From Burkholderia sp. Bp9142 (GTDB lineage Bacteria; Pseudomonadota; Gammaproteobacteria; Burkholderiales; Burkholderiaceae), in NCBI RefSeq assembly GCF_003853415.1, contig NZ_QTPP01000014.1, forward strand, positions 1-64,000: a DNA stretch of 64,000 bases. Direction: 5' to 3'. Of this stretch, positions 53,039-63,101 are shown one piece after another; position 1 is the stretch's first letter, and every line of letters starts with the position of its first letter. Made by a program: the position numbers and the translations under genes. The notes under the pieces were generated by a model. The model had not been told where the DNA came from and did no database searches. It was given only the letters and a program-made list of their open reading frames with translations.

Positions 53039-53842
53039 ATGCTCGAACCCGCCCTCATCGACCAGCTCGCGCGGCGTCTGCACGACGCCGAGCGCGCGCG
53101 CACGCAGATCCGCCAGATCTCGCTCGACCATCCCGACATCACGATCGACGACGCGTATGCGATCCAGCGCGCGTGGGTGACCCTGAAGCTCGCGGAAGGC
53201 CGCACGCTCAAGGGGCACAAGATCGGCCTCACGTCGAAAGCGATGCAGAACACGTCGCAGATCGACGAGCCCGATTACGGCGCGCTGCTCGACGACATGT
53301 TCTTCGACGACGGCGGCACCGTTCCGACCGGCCGCTTCATCGTGCCGCGCGTCGAGGTCGAACTCGCGTTCGTGCTCGGCAAGCGGCTCGCGGGTCCGAA
53401 CTGCACGATCTTCGACGTGTACGACGCGGTCGACTACGTGGTGCCCGCGCTCGAGATCATCGACGCGCGCAGCCAGTCGATCGACCCCGATACGAAGCGG
53501 CCGCGCAAGGTGTTCGACACGATCGCCGACAACGCGGCGAACGCGGGCGTCGTGATCGGCGGGCGGCCCGTGAAGCCGCAGGACGTCGACCTGCGCTGGG
53601 TCGCGGCGATCATGTCGCGCAACGGCGTGGTCGAGGAAACGGGCGTCGCGGCCGGCGTGCTGAATCATCCGGCCAATGGCGTCGCGTGGCTCGCGAATCG
53701 GCTGTCGCGTTTCGACGTCGCGCTGGAACCGGGGCAGATCGTGCTCGGCGGCTCGTTCACGCGGCCGTGCGCGGCACGACCGGGCGACACGTTCAGCGTC
53801 GACTACGGCCCGCTCGGGACGATCCAGTGCTACTTCGAGTGA
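53039..53842 (+). CDS. hpaH: 2-oxo-hept-4-ene-1,7-dioate hydratase
   Basis: A 267-residue FAH/hydratase-fold enzyme. [15 protein letters not shown], the metal-binding [15 protein letters not shown] and [12 protein letters not shown] are typical. It adds water to the 2-oxo-heptenedioate, giving the HpaI substrate. It lies 19 bases after hpaF. Confidence 0.93.
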   Translation: MLEPALIDQLARRLHDAERARTQIRQISLDHPDITIDDAYAIQRAWVTLKLAEGRTLKGHKIGLTSKAMQNTSQIDEPDYGALLDDMFFDDGGTVPTGRFIVPRVEVELAFVLGKRLAGPNCTIFDVYDAVDYVVPALEIIDARSQSIDPDTKRPRKVFDTIADNAANAGVVIGGRPVKPQDVDLRWVAAIMSRNGVVEETGVAAGVLNHPANGVAWLANRLSRFDVALEPGQIVLGGSFTRPCAARPGDTFSVDYGPLGTIQCYFE

Positions 53843-53854
53843 GGTGAGCGGGCC

Positions 53855-54661
53855 ATGCAGATTCCGTCGAATGTCTTCAAGGCCGCGCTCGCGCGCGGCG
53901 ACGCGCAGGTCGGGCTGTGGCTCGGGCTCGCGAATCCGTACAGTGCCGAAGTCGTCGCGGGCGCCGGCTTCGACTGGCTGCTGATCGACGGCGAGCATGC
54001 GCCGAACACGGTGCCGACGATTCTCGCGCAGTTGCAGGCGATCGCGCCGTATCCGTCGCAGCCGGTCGTGCGCGTGCCATGGAACGATCCGGTGATCATC
54101 AAGCAGGTGCTCGATCTGGGCGCGCAGACGCTGCTCGTGCCGATGGTGCAGAGCGCCGACGAGGCACGTGCGGCGGTGGCGGCGACGCGGTATCCGCCGA
54201 ACGGGATTCGCGGGGTCGGCAGCGCGCTCGCGCGCGCGTCGCGATGGAATCGTGTCGGCGATTACCTGCATCGTGCGAACGACGAGATGGCGGTGCTCGT
54301 GCAGGTCGAAACGCGTGCGGGGCTTGACGCGATCGACGCGATTGCGCGGGTGGAGGGCGTCGACGGCGTGTTCATCGGGCCGGCGGATCTGGCGGCCGAC
54401 CTCGGGCATCTCGGCAATCCCGGGCATCCGGATGTGCAGGCCGCGATCAATGGCGCGATCCGTGCGATCAAGGCGGCCGGCAAGGCGCCGGGCATTCTGA
54501 GCGCGGATGAAGCGGCGGCGCGGCGGTATCTGGAAGCGGGGGCGCTGTTTGTCGCGGTGGGCGTTGATACGACGTTGCTGGCGAGGAGTGCGGAGCGGTT
54601 GGCCGCGCAGTTCAAGGGGAGGGGGGGCGAGGCGGCGAACAAGGGGGGCGGCACGTATTGA
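53855..54661 (+). CDS. hpaI: 4-hydroxy-2-oxo-heptane-1,7-dioate aldolase
   Basis: A 268-residue class II (HpaI/HpcH) aldolase. Hallmarks are [27 protein letters not shown] (metal and base), [18 protein letters not shown], and [12 protein letters not shown]. It splits the substrate to pyruvate and succinic semialdehyde, the final step of the pathway. The last 20 residues are Gly-rich ([13 protein letters not shown]). It ends the operon, convergent with the AraC gene 49 bases away. Confidence 0.93.
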   Translation: MQIPSNVFKAALARGDAQVGLWLGLANPYSAEVVAGAGFDWLLIDGEHAPNTVPTILAQLQAIAPYPSQPVVRVPWNDPVIIKQVLDLGAQTLLVPMVQSADEARAAVAATRYPPNGIRGVGSALARASRWNRVGDYLHRANDEMAVLVQVETRAGLDAIDAIARVEGVDGVFIGPADLAADLGHLGNPGHPDVQAAINGAIRAIKAAGKAPGILSADEAAARRYLEAGALFVAVGVDTTLLARSAERLAAQFKGRGGEAANKGGGTY

Positions 54662-54710
54662 GGCCGCGGCGGCAGGCGCGTCGCAGGCGGCATGCGTTTG
54701 TGCTGCCGCG

Positions 54711-55502
54711 CTAGCCGCCCCCGCGACGCACCACTTCGATATACCGCCCCGGCGTTGTCCCCATTGCCCGCTGGAACATGTCGATGAACGCGCTCACGTT
54801 GTCGTAGCCGAGATCGAGCGCGATCGTCGTCACCGGCACGCCGTCGGCGATTTTCTCGAGCGCCCGCAGCAGCCTTGCCTTCTGACGCCACTGCGCAAAC
54901 GTCAGCCCCGTCTCGGCGACGAAGCGGCGGCTCATCGTCCGCGCGCTGATGCCGGCCCAGGCGGCCCATTCCTCCAGCCGCCGGTTGTCCGCGAGATCTG
55001 CGGCAAGCGCATCGGTAATCCTCATGAGCCGCTGGTCCCGCGGCCGTACCAGTCCCAGCGCTTCGACTTCCGATGACGCGATTTCATCGAGGATCACGTC
55101 GGCGATCCGCGTCTGCGCGGCATCCAGGTCCGAATCACCCCAGCTGGCCGCGCGCTGCACGGCTTCGCGCAGCAACGGCGACGTGCGGATCGCGCGCGGC
55201 GTGTCCGGCAATGTCGCGCAGCGCTTTTCAGAGACGAACGCCGACCAGCCGGAAATCGGCCCGAACGAGCGCAGCGAATGCCGGCAATGCGGCGGAATCC
55301 AGATCGCGTGGATCGCCGGCACGACCCACTCCTCATCGTCGAGGCCGATCGTCACCAACCCGCTCAGCGCGCCGACCAACTGGCCGCGCGCATGCGTGTG
55401 CGACGGTGTCACGCGCGGGTCGCGCTGCGTCAGCACGGCGGCGGCGACGAACGGGCCGTCGTCAGACGTGACGAGGTGGGCGGGAAGCAAGGGATCGGAC
55501 AT
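54711..55502 (-). CDS. AraC-family regulator with cupin sensor domain
   Basis: A 263-residue regulator. The N-terminal cupin half has PSHTHARGQLVGALSGLVTI and AIHAIWIPPHCRHSLRSFG. The C-terminal AraC domain has EEWAAWAGISARTMSRRFVA as the first helix-turn-helix and IALDLGYDNVSAFIDMFQRA as the second. It is divergent from the small gene at 55598 and the MDR oxidoreductase, which it probably controls. No pathway-specific signature lets me name it HpaA. Confidence 0.85.
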   Translation of the reverse strand: MSDPLLPAHLVTSDDGPFVAAAVLTQRDPRVTPSHTHARGQLVGALSGLVTIGLDDEEWVVPAIHAIWIPPHCRHSLRSFGPISGWSAFVSEKRCATLPDTPRAIRTSPLLREAVQRAASWGDSDLDAAQTRIADVILDEIASSEVEALGLVRPRDQRLMRITDALAADLADNRRLEEWAAWAGISARTMSRRFVAETGLTFAQWRQKARLLRALEKIADGVPVTTIALDLGYDNVSAFIDMFQRAMGTTPGRYIEVVRRGGG

Positions 55503-55597
55503 GGCCGGATTTCCGTATCGAATGGCTTTTATACCGGAGATCGGCCGATGTTGCACGCCTACACTGCCTCCATCGACCACCACTGGAGTACGACGCG

Positions 55598-55849
55598 ATG
55601 CGAGCCGAACACCTTCTCCCCGACCATGCCGACCGGATCGAGGCCGGCGCAACGACGATCCGCAAGGGCACGGTGGGCGCGTTCCTGGTCAATGCGCGCG
55701 TGCTGGCCGATCCACGCGCATCCCCGGCCGAGCGGGCCACGGCGGAAGCCGACCTAGTCGAAGTGCTGCCTGCGCTGCGGGCGATCGGATTGTTCGATGT
55801 ACTCGAAGTGCGCGACGCGGCGCTGCGTGCATGGATCGACGCGCGTTGA
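55598..55849 (+). CDS. Small 83-residue soluble protein
   Basis: A helical, acidic protein (MRAEHLLPDHADRIEAGATT, then VGAFLVNARVLADP, then LVEVLPALRAIGLFDVLEVR). No signal peptide or membrane span. I do not recognise a family. CTGGAG precedes the ATG at 55598. It is followed after 55 bases by the MDR oxidoreductase and likely shares its transcript. Confidence 0.6.
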   Translation: MRAEHLLPDHADRIEAGATTIRKGTVGAFLVNARVLADPRASPAERATAEADLVEVLPALRAIGLFDVLEVRDAALRAWIDAR

Positions 55850-55904
55850 AGACGGACGCCGGCACCGGTCGCGATACCGGGGCCGCCAACTGCAAGGAAC
55901 CGAC

Positions 55905-56867
55905 ATGAAGGCAGCAGTCGTGGAGGGCGCCGGACGGCGTCCAGTTTATACGGAGTGCGAAGCGCCGCGCGCGCTGCCGGCTCACCGTCTGATCGACGTG
56001 ACGGCATCCGCGCTGAGCCGGCTCGCACAGGGGCGCGCTGCCGGCACGCATTATTCGTCCGGCGGCAGCTATCCGTTCGTCGCCGGCGTCGATGGCGTGG
56101 GGCGCGGCGACGACGGACAGCGCGTGTACTTCTTCGGCGCCCCCGCGCCGTTTGGCGCGATGGCCGAGCGCACGATCGTGCCTGGCGCGCAATGCGTGCC
56201 GCTGCCGGACGACCTCGACGACGTCACGGCCGCGGCGATCGCGATTCCCGCGATGTCGTCGTGGGCGGCATTGACCGAACGCGCGCGGCTCGCGGCAGGC
56301 GAGACGGTGCTCGTCAACGGTGCGACGGGCACGTCAGGGCGGCTGGCCGTGCGGATCGCGAAGCATCTGGGCGCCGCGAAGGTGATCGCGACGGGCCGCA
56401 ACGCGGCTGCACTGGATGCGTTGCTGAATGCCGGTGCGGATTCGGTCGTGTCGCTGCAGCAGGACGATGCGCAGCTTGCCCGCGTACTGGGACTGCATTT
56501 CCGCGCGGGCGTCGACGTCGTGCTCGACTATCTGTGGGGCGCCAGCGCGCAGGCGTTGCTCGTCGCGGCCGCGAAGGCGACGCCTGAAGGGCGCCGGCTG
56601 CGTTTCGTGCAGATCGGTTCGATCGCCGGCGCCGACGTGCTGCTGCCGGGCGCCGTGCTGCGTGCGACCGCGATCGAATTGATGGGGAGCGGCCTGGGCA
56701 GCGTGCCGCTGCCCCGCTTGCTGGCCGCCATCCGCGGCGTATTCGACGCCGCCGCGCCCGCGAGCCTGGCGATCGAAACGCGCACCGTGCCGCTGTCGGC
56801 GGTCGGCGAACATTGGGACGACGCGAATAGCCGGGTTCGCCCGGTGTTCGTGACGCGTGCCGAGTGA
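55905..56867 (+). CDS. Zinc-independent MDR oxidoreductase (quinone oxidoreductase-like)
   Basis: A 320-residue medium-chain dehydrogenase/reductase. The catalytic-domain half is short (RLIDVTASALSRLAQGRAAG). The NADPH-binding motif GETVLVNGATGTSGRLAVRIA is intact, and no zinc-binding Cys/His set is visible. It would reduce enones or quinones. The ATG at 55905 has AAGGAA upstream. It probably forms a unit with the 83-residue protein under the divergent AraC regulator. Confidence 0.8.
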   Translation: MKAAVVEGAGRRPVYTECEAPRALPAHRLIDVTASALSRLAQGRAAGTHYSSGGSYPFVAGVDGVGRGDDGQRVYFFGAPAPFGAMAERTIVPGAQCVPLPDDLDDVTAAAIAIPAMSSWAALTERARLAAGETVLVNGATGTSGRLAVRIAKHLGAAKVIATGRNAAALDALLNAGADSVVSLQQDDAQLARVLGLHFRAGVDVVLDYLWGASAQALLVAAAKATPEGRRLRFVQIGSIAGADVLLPGAVLRATAIELMGSGLGSVPLPRLLAAIRGVFDAAAPASLAIETRTVPLSAVGEHWDDANSRVRPVFVTRAE

Positions 56868-57016
56868 ACGGTGACTGGCGCGCGGCGGGCATCGCACGCC
56901 ACGCGCGAGTCGCGCCGCGCAGTGACCGTCGGGCACCCGTGCTCACACGGCAGCGCGCATCGCGCCAAGCGGGCGGCGCTGTTCGACCATGAGTAGCGCC
57001 ACCCGGCACGTCGGAT

Positions 57017-58108
57017 TCAGAACCGCTGCTGAATCCCCGCCGTCACGCCGACCTGCGTGGTGCCATACCCGGCAAAATCGCGCGACACACCCACTTTCTC
57101 CCCATGCTGCGCGATCGCGAACGCGCCGGCCGCATACAGCACCGTGCGCTTCGACAGCGCGTACTGCGCCCGCACCGACACCAGCGTCGGATCGGCATCG
57201 CTGGCACCCTTGATGTTCTGGTGATAGACGGCCGCGATCAGCGAGAACGTCGGCGTGAACTGGTACGACCCGCCGAGCCAGACCATATCGCTCAACTGGT
57301 TCGCCGCGCTCGTGTGATACGTGCGCCGATAGTTGCGATAACCGGCCATCGTCTTCAGGTTGCCGAAGTCGTAGCTCAGGCCCGCGTGGATGCCCTGGAT
57401 GGTGTTGACGGTATCGGCCGGCGTGACGCTGTCGGCCGCGCCGTTCTGCCGGTCGAACGTGACGACCGCCGCGAACGGGCCGGTCTCGTAGCCGAGCGCG
57501 AAGTCGTACTTCGAGCTGGTCTTCACGCTGCCCGGCACGTTGCCGAAGCCGTACAGCGCGCCGAACTTGAAGCCGCCGAATTCGCCGTCGTAGCGCACGG
57601 CGTTCGACGAACGCGTGAAGAGGCCGTCCTTGCGGACGCCGGTCGCCATCGACGACGTCGCCCACGAATAGTTCTGCGCGTAGCCCATCGGGTCGAACGG
57701 CAGCATGTAGTCGTAGGTGACGGTGAAGTTGCGGCCGAGCGAGACTTCGCCCCATTTGCCTTTCAGGCCGACCGTCGCGCGGCGCGCGAAGATCGAGTCG
57801 GGGCCGTCGTCGGACGCGCCGTTCGCGAGATCGATCCCGCTTTCGAGGCGGAACACGGCCTTCAGCCCGCCGCCGAGATCCTCGACGCCGCGCAGGCCCC
57901 AGCGCGACGTATTCTTGTTGCCGGATTTCAGCTTGAACGAATTGCCGCCTTCCGGCGCCGTATGGTTCGTGTATTCGATGCCGGCATCCATGATCCCGTA
58001 CATCGTGACCGACGACTGCGCGTGCGCGGCGCCTGCCGCGAGGCCGGCTGCGACGGCGGATCCGGTGAGGATGGCGGTGCGAAGGGAACGTTCTGCGCGT
58101 GACTTCAT
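57017..58108 (-). CDS. Gram-negative general porin
   Basis: A 363-residue outer-membrane porin of the Burkholderia/Bordetella/Neisseria type: signal peptide (AVAAGLAAGAAHA), first strand SSVTMYGIMDAGIEYTN, loop-3 type region and terminal Phe (VGVTAGIQQRF). A 16-strand trimer for small hydrophilic solutes is expected. The ATG at 58108 has AAGGAGAC upstream. It lies downstream of the ABC importer genes, separated by a hairpin, so co-regulation is possible but a common transcript is unlikely. Confidence 0.92.
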   Translation of the reverse strand: MKSRAERSLRTAILTGSAVAAGLAAGAAHAQSSVTMYGIMDAGIEYTNHTAPEGGNSFKLKSGNKNTSRWGLRGVEDLGGGLKAVFRLESGIDLANGASDDGPDSIFARRATVGLKGKWGEVSLGRNFTVTYDYMLPFDPMGYAQNYSWATSSMATGVRKDGLFTRSSNAVRYDGEFGGFKFGALYGFGNVPGSVKTSSKYDFALGYETGPFAAVVTFDRQNGAADSVTPADTVNTIQGIHAGLSYDFGNLKTMAGYRNYRRTYHTSAANQLSDMVWLGGSYQFTPTFSLIAAVYHQNIKGASDADPTLVSVRAQYALSKRTVLYAAGAFAIAQHGEKVGVSRDFAGYGTTQVGVTAGIQQRF

Positions 58109-58239
58109 TGACGGTGTCTCCTTGGTTTTTTGTGGGTGGGTGAAACAGGGTGAAGCGGATGCAGCGCGCAGTACGCCACGGCGGACGCCCGAAGACGTCC
58201 GCCGGACAGACCTGTCATCACCTGACGGAAAGCGCGCGA

Positions 58240-58262
58240 GCGGCGGGCGCGGTGCCCGCCGC
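58240..58262 (-). terminator. Hairpin after the ABC transporter operon
   Basis: GCGGCGGGC-GCGGT-GCCCGCCGC, a perfect 9-bp stem, 5 bases after the ATPase stop on the minus strand. The T-run is weak (CTTTCC). Confidence 0.45.
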
Positions 58263-58267
58263 GTGGG

Positions 58268-59335
58268 TCAGCTCGCCTTGGCGAACGCCCAGCAGTCGTT
58301 GGCCGGGAATTCGATCCAGTGCTTGCCGGCCGCGCGCGGCACGTGGCCGAACGCGCGCAGGCGCATCTCGCCGCAATGGAACAGGTATTCCCAGCGGTCG
58401 CCGAGATACATCGACGTGACGAGGTCGGCCTGCAGCCGGTTCGCGCCCGGGCCGTCGGCGACCTGCACGCGTTCGAGCCGGATCACGGCCTGCGCGTGCT
58501 GGCCCGGCGCGAACGTGTCGCGCGCGAGCGCCTGCAGTTCCCAGCCGTCGCCGGCGAGCGTCACGCGTTCGCCGTCGACGGCCGCGACGCGCGCGTCGAT
58601 GCGGTTGTTGCTGCCCATGAATTCGGCCGTGTACAGCGAGCGCGGCGCGCCGTACAGCTCGGCCGGCGTGCCTTCCTGCTCGATGCGGCCGTTGCGCAGC
58701 AGCAGGATGCGATCGGACATCGCCATCGCCTCGGTCTGGTCGTGCGTCACGCAGAGCGCCGACAGCCCGAGCGACACGATCAGCTCGCGCAGCCATGCAC
58801 GCGCTTCCTCGCGCAGCTTCGCGTCGAGGTTCGACAGCGGCTCGTCGAGCAGGATGACCGGCGGGTTGTAGACGAGCGCGCGCGCGATCGCGACGCGCTG
58901 CTGCTGGCCGCCCGACAATTGATGCGGAAAGCGTTCGGCGAGATGGCCGAGGCCGAGCTGGTCGAGCGCGGCCTGTACGCGGCGTTTCTGTTCGGCCGGC
59001 GCGACCCGCCGCAGCTTGAGCCCGTAGCCGACGTTGTCGGCGACGGTGCGATGCGGCCACAGCGCGTACGACTGGAACACGAGGCCGAGCGAACGCTGTT
59101 CGACGGGCAGGTCGACGTGTTTCGCGCCGTCGAAGAACACGCGGTCGTCGAGCTGGATGCGCCCGTCGGACGGCTGTTCGAGGCCGGCCACCGCGCGCAG
59201 CAGCGTGGTCTTGCCGCTGCCCGACGCGCCGAGCAGGCACACGACTTCGCCGGCCTTCAGTTCGAACGACACGCCCTTGAGGATCGGGTTGGCGCCGTAG
59301 CTGAGATGCAGGTCGTCGACGATGAGCTTATCCAT
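58268..59335 (-). CDS. ABC importer ATPase
   Basis: A 355-residue ABC ATPase: Walker A CLLGASGSGKTTLLRAVAG, Q-loop VFQSYALWPH, signature LSGGQQQRVAIARAL, Walker B VILLDEPLSNLDAKL and switch His VTHDQTEAM. After about residue 240 a TOBE domain follows (GDRWEYLFHCGEMRLRAFG). This is the FbpC/PotA-like group. It overlaps the permease end by 8 bases. It energises the 59328 permease for the 61201 binding protein. Confidence 0.93.
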   Translation of the reverse strand: MDKLIVDDLHLSYGANPILKGVSFELKAGEVVCLLGASGSGKTTLLRAVAGLEQPSDGRIQLDDRVFFDGAKHVDLPVEQRSLGLVFQSYALWPHRTVADNVGYGLKLRRVAPAEQKRRVQAALDQLGLGHLAERFPHQLSGGQQQRVAIARALVYNPPVILLDEPLSNLDAKLREEARAWLRELIVSLGLSALCVTHDQTEAMAMSDRILLLRNGRIEQEGTPAELYGAPRSLYTAEFMGSNNRIDARVAAVDGERVTLAGDGWELQALARDTFAPGQHAQAVIRLERVQVADGPGANRLQADLVTSMYLGDRWEYLFHCGEMRLRAFGHVPRAAGKHWIEFPANDCWAFAKAS

Positions 59336-61100
59336 GAAGTTTCACTCCGAAGCGCAGGGCCACGCCGAGACCGGCGCCGACCATCGCGATGTTGATGACA
59401 GAGAGCGCGGCAACCTGGTCGACGGCGCCGGTCGCCCACAGCGACACGAGCAGCGCGCCGATCACTTCGGTGCCGGGCGACAGCAGGTAGACGGCGGTCG
59501 AGTATTCGCGCTCGAAGATCATGAAGATCAGGAGCCACGCGGCGAGCAGGCCGAAGCGCACGAGCGGCAGCGTCACGTCGAGCGACACGCGGCTGCGCGT
59601 GGCGCCGACGCTGCGGCCGGCCTCCTCGAGCTCCGGGCCGACCTGCAGCAGCGCGCTCTGGATGAGCCGCATCCCGTATGCGAGCCATACGACCGTGTAC
59701 GCGATCCAGATGCTCCACATCGAGTTCTTCAGCTCGCGCAGGCCCGGAACGAACAGGAAGATCCACAGGAACGCGAGACCGGCGAGCAGCCCCGGCACCG
59801 CGCGCGGCAGCAGCACGAGGTAGTCGAGCAGCTTGGTCGCCCAGTCGTGGCGGCGGTGGCCGGCGAACGCGACGAGCGAGTAGAAGCCGATCGCGAGCGC
59901 GCCGCCGATCACGCCGATGCCGAGCGTGTTGACGATTGCGCGCACGAGGTTGTCCTGCTCGAACAGCTCGACGAAGTTCGACAGCGTCAGCACTTCGGTG
60001 AGCGGCACGCCTTCGCCCCAGTTGGTCACGAACGCGCGCAGCACGATGCCGGAGATCGGCACGATCACGGTCAGCACGAGCCACAGCGCGACGATCGCGA
60101 GCGCGACCCAGCGCCACACGCCGAGCGGCAGCACGGTCGAGCGGCCGGCCTTGCCCTTCACGGTGACGAAGCGGTTCGCGGTCTTCAGCAGGCGGCGCTG
60201 CAGCAGCACGAGCGGGAACGTGATCGCGACGATGCACACCGCGACCGCGGCCATCAGGTGATACGACGGCACGCCGAGCTTGTTGGTCAGCTTGTACAGG
60301 TAGGTCGCGAGCACGAGATGGCCTTCCGGATCGCCGAGCACGAGCGGCAGCCCGAATACCTCGAAGCCGAGGAAGAACACGAGCACGCCGGCGAACAGCA
60401 GCGCGGGCATCGTCATCGGCAGGCTCACGTCGAGCGCGACGCGGAACGGCCGGGCGCCCGTCACGCGCGCGGCTTCCTCGACGTCCGAGCCGAGGTTGCG
60501 CAGCGCGGCCGACGAGTACAGGTACACGTGCGGCACGTGCGTGAGGCCGACGATCACCGTGATCGCGAAGATCGAGTAGACGTTCCAGGGCACGTTCTGC
60601 ACCCCGAACAGTTCCTTGAACCACACCGAGTAGAATCCGACGGGGCCGGCCGCGACCACGTAGCCGAACGCGAGCACCATCGGCGACACGAACACGGGCG
60701 TGAGCAGCAGCGGTTCGAGCCAGCGGCGGCCGGGCAGGTCGGTGCGCACCATCAGGAACGCGAGGATGCCGCCGAGCGGGATCGAGATGAACAGCATCCC
60801 GCCGGCGATGATGAACGAGTTCTTCACGGCCGACCAGAAGTCCGGGTCGGTGAAGATGAAGCGGAAGCCCTCGATGCCGAGCGTCTTGTTCGCGTCGAAG
60901 AACGGCGCGGACAGCAGGCTCTGGAACAGGATGAAGCCGAGCGGCAGCGCGACCGCGATGGTCAGCACCGCGACGACGATCCAGCGCAGCATGCCGGCGA
61001 GCGGCTGCAGGCTGTTGGCCGGCAGCGCGGGGATCGCGCCGGCCTGGCCGGCGGTGGGTGGAACGGCCGACGCCGTTCCGCGTGTGCTGGTTGAAAGCAT
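59328..61100 (-). CDS. ABC importer permease, fused two-domain (FbpB-like)
   Basis: A 590-residue membrane protein with two BPD-transporter permease halves in one chain and about 12 spans (WIVVAVLTIAVALPLGFILF near the start). Both halves show EAARVTGARPFRVALDVSLP-type EAA motifs: EEAARVTGA and EEAGRSVGATRSRVSL. Fused permeases are typical of iron/phosphonate/phosphosugar importers. It lies 100 bases after the binding protein, with a hairpin between. Confidence 0.9.
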   Translation of the reverse strand: MLSTSTRGTASAVPPTAGQAGAIPALPANSLQPLAGMLRWIVVAVLTIAVALPLGFILFQSLLSAPFFDANKTLGIEGFRFIFTDPDFWSAVKNSFIIAGGMLFISIPLGGILAFLMVRTDLPGRRWLEPLLLTPVFVSPMVLAFGYVVAAGPVGFYSVWFKELFGVQNVPWNVYSIFAITVIVGLTHVPHVYLYSSAALRNLGSDVEEAARVTGARPFRVALDVSLPMTMPALLFAGVLVFFLGFEVFGLPLVLGDPEGHLVLATYLYKLTNKLGVPSYHLMAAVAVCIVAITFPLVLLQRRLLKTANRFVTVKGKAGRSTVLPLGVWRWVALAIVALWLVLTVIVPISGIVLRAFVTNWGEGVPLTEVLTLSNFVELFEQDNLVRAIVNTLGIGVIGGALAIGFYSLVAFAGHRRHDWATKLLDYLVLLPRAVPGLLAGLAFLWIFLFVPGLRELKNSMWSIWIAYTVVWLAYGMRLIQSALLQVGPELEEAGRSVGATRSRVSLDVTLPLVRFGLLAAWLLIFMIFEREYSTAVYLLSPGTEVIGALLVSLWATGAVDQVAALSVINIAMVGAGLGVALRFGVKLHG

Positions 61101-61157
61101 GAGTTCACCCCTGCGGCCATCCGGATGGCCGCCTCTAGGAAGTCGGTAAGGGGAAGG

Positions 61158-61187
61158 GGCCGTCCGCGCGGTGTGCGGCGGACGGCC
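61158..61187 (-). other. Intercistronic stem-loop between binding protein and permease
   Basis: GGCCGTCCGC and GCGGACGGCC form a perfect 10-bp stem with a 10-base loop, 13 bases after the binding-protein stop. Such structures protect the upstream mRNA and let the binding protein be made in excess. Confidence 0.6.
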
Positions 61188-61200
61188 GGAGGTCAGCGGA

Positions 61201-62301
61201 TCAGCGCTTGATCGCCTGCTGCCATTGCTTCAGGAACGCGAGCCGCTTCGACTGGTCGAGATAGACGAGCAGGCCGGTGCCGATCTGGATCGGCTTCAGC
61301 GAATCGCCGAGTTCCTTCGTGAGGCTCGCGGCCGACGTCTCGCCGGTCACGTCCGCGCGGATCGCGTACAGGTTCGCCTGGTTCGCGATCAGCGTCTGGC
61401 CGCGCTTCGACAGCAGGTAGTCGACCCACAGCTTCGCGGCGTTCGGGTTCCTCGCCTTCCTCGAGATCGTCGCGAGGCGGCTCACGACCTGCGTGTAGTC
61501 CTTCGGAAACACGTAGCCGATCGACTTGTCCTTCTTCGCCTTCGCGTACGCATACGAGCCGATGATGTTGTAGCCGATCAGGTTCTCGCCGGACGAGATC
61601 CGCTCCATCATCGCGCCGGTGCTCGACTGCAGTTTCGGGTTGGTCGCACCGATCGCCTTCACGAGCTCCCAGGTGACCTGCTCGTTTACGTGTGCGTCCT
61701 GCGTCAGGTAGTTGAAGCCGACGCCCGACTTCTCGATGTCGTAGGTCGTGACCTTGCCCTTGAACTTGTCGGCTTGCGTGGTGAGCAGCTTGATCAGGTC
61801 GGCGCGCGTTTTCGGCACCTCGTTCTCGGGAATCAGGCGCTTGTTGTAGACGATCGCGAGCGGCTCGAACGTCGTGCCGTACGCCTGCTTCTGGTATTGC
61901 GCCCATTGCGGCACGTTCGCGCTTTCGGGCGAATCGTACGACGCCATCAGGCCGTCGTTGACGAGCTTGACCTGCAGGTCCATCGCCGAGCTCCACAGCA
62001 CGTCGGCGCTGGTGCTGCTGGCCGCGTTCTCGCTGATGTAGCGGTTGTACAGCTCGGTGCTGTTCATGTCGTTGTACTCGACCTTCACGCCGTACAGGCT
62101 TTCGAAGTCCTTGATCAGCGGGCGCACGAGGCCCGTGTCGGTCGTCGAGTAGACGATCAGCTTGCCTTCCTTCTTCGCGGCGTCGACGACACCCTGGTAG
62201 TTACCCGGATATCCGGCCGGAACCTGCGCGACGGCGCCGGCGGCGGCGGTGCCCAGGACGATCGCCAGCGCGGCGGCGAGCTGCTTCGGTGCAAACGGCA
62301 T
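61201..62301 (-). CDS. ABC importer periplasmic binding protein
   Basis: A 366-residue type 2 solute-binding protein: signal peptide (QLAAALAIVLGTAAAGAVAQ) then KEGKLIVYSTTDTGLVRPL and VKVEYNDMNSTELYNRY. Family members bind Fe3+, phosphonates or phosphorylated sugars. The Tyr pairs of ferric-binding proteins are not obvious here, so the ligand is open. It is first in a minus-strand operon and divergent from a two-component system, which probably senses the same nutrient. Confidence 0.88.
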   Translation of the reverse strand: MPFAPKQLAAALAIVLGTAAAGAVAQVPAGYPGNYQGVVDAAKKEGKLIVYSTTDTGLVRPLIKDFESLYGVKVEYNDMNSTELYNRYISENAASSTSADVLWSSAMDLQVKLVNDGLMASYDSPESANVPQWAQYQKQAYGTTFEPLAIVYNKRLIPENEVPKTRADLIKLLTTQADKFKGKVTTYDIEKSGVGFNYLTQDAHVNEQVTWELVKAIGATNPKLQSSTGAMMERISSGENLIGYNIIGSYAYAKAKKDKSIGYVFPKDYTQVVSRLATISRKARNPNAAKLWVDYLLSKRGQTLIANQANLYAIRADVTGETSAASLTKELGDSLKPIQIGTGLLVYLDQSKRLAFLKQWQQAIKR

Positions 62302-62426
62302 GTCTTCCTCCAGTGATGCGTGTGTGTTGTTCGAGTGATGCGGATGTTAGTTGCGAGGCACTTTCAGCCTGCTTTCATTTCGGTTCACAATAGCGTTCTT
62401 TGTGTCATGGATTTCCCGAGGTCCCC

Positions 62427-63101
62427 ATGCGTGTGCTGCTCGTCGAAGACAATCCGAACCTGGCCCAGTCGTTGAGCGACGCGCTGAGCGCCGCGCGCTT
62501 CGCGGTCGATCACATGGCGGACGGGGAGGCGGCGGATCACGTGCTGCGCACGCAGGACTACGCGTTGGTGATCCTCGATCTCGGGCTGCCGAAGCTCGAC
62601 GGGCTCGAGGTGCTGCGGCGGCTGCGCGCGCGCCGCAATCCGGTGCCGGTGCTGATCCTCACCGCGCACGGCTCGGTCGAGGACCGCGTGAAGGGGCTCG
62701 ATCTCGGCGCCGACGATTATCTGGCGAAGCCGTTCGAGCTGACCGAGCTGGAGGCGCGCGCCCGCGCGCTGATCCGGCGCAGCCTCGGCCACGAGCATTC
62801 GCGGGTCGCATGCGGGCCGCTTTCGTATGACAGTGTCGACCGCAGCTTTCACCTCGCGGGCGAACCGCTGCCGCTCACGCCGCGCGAGCGTTCGGTGCTC
62901 GAAGTGCTGATCCTGCGCAACGGCCGCGCGATCAACAAGGAGACGCTGTCGGAGAAGATCTTCGGGATCGACGAGTCGGTCAACGCGGATGCGATCGAGA
63001 TCTACGTGTACCGGCTGCGCAAGAAGCTCGAGAACACCGGCGTCGCGATCGTCACGCTGCGCGGGCTCGGGTATCTGCTCGAAGCGAAGGCGGCCGGATG
63101 A
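62427..63101 (+). CDS. OmpR-family response regulator, TctD-like
   Basis: A 224-residue regulator. The receiver domain has the acidic pair in LLVEDNPNLAQSL, phosphoacceptor Asp in LVILDLGLPKLDG and Lys in DYLAKPF. The winged helix starts near residue 130 (PLTPRERSVLEVLILRNGRA). The ATG at 62427 is preceded by CGAGG. It overlaps the kinase start by ATGA. Divergence from the ABC operon (125-base gap) suggests it controls uptake. Confidence 0.93.
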   Translation: MRVLLVEDNPNLAQSLSDALSAARFAVDHMADGEAADHVLRTQDYALVILDLGLPKLDGLEVLRRLRARRNPVPVLILTAHGSVEDRVKGLDLGADDYLAKPFELTELEARARALIRRSLGHEHSRVACGPLSYDSVDRSFHLAGEPLPLTPRERSVLEVLILRNGRAINKETLSEKIFGIDESVNADAIEIYVYRLRKKLENTGVAIVTLRGLGYLLEAKAAG

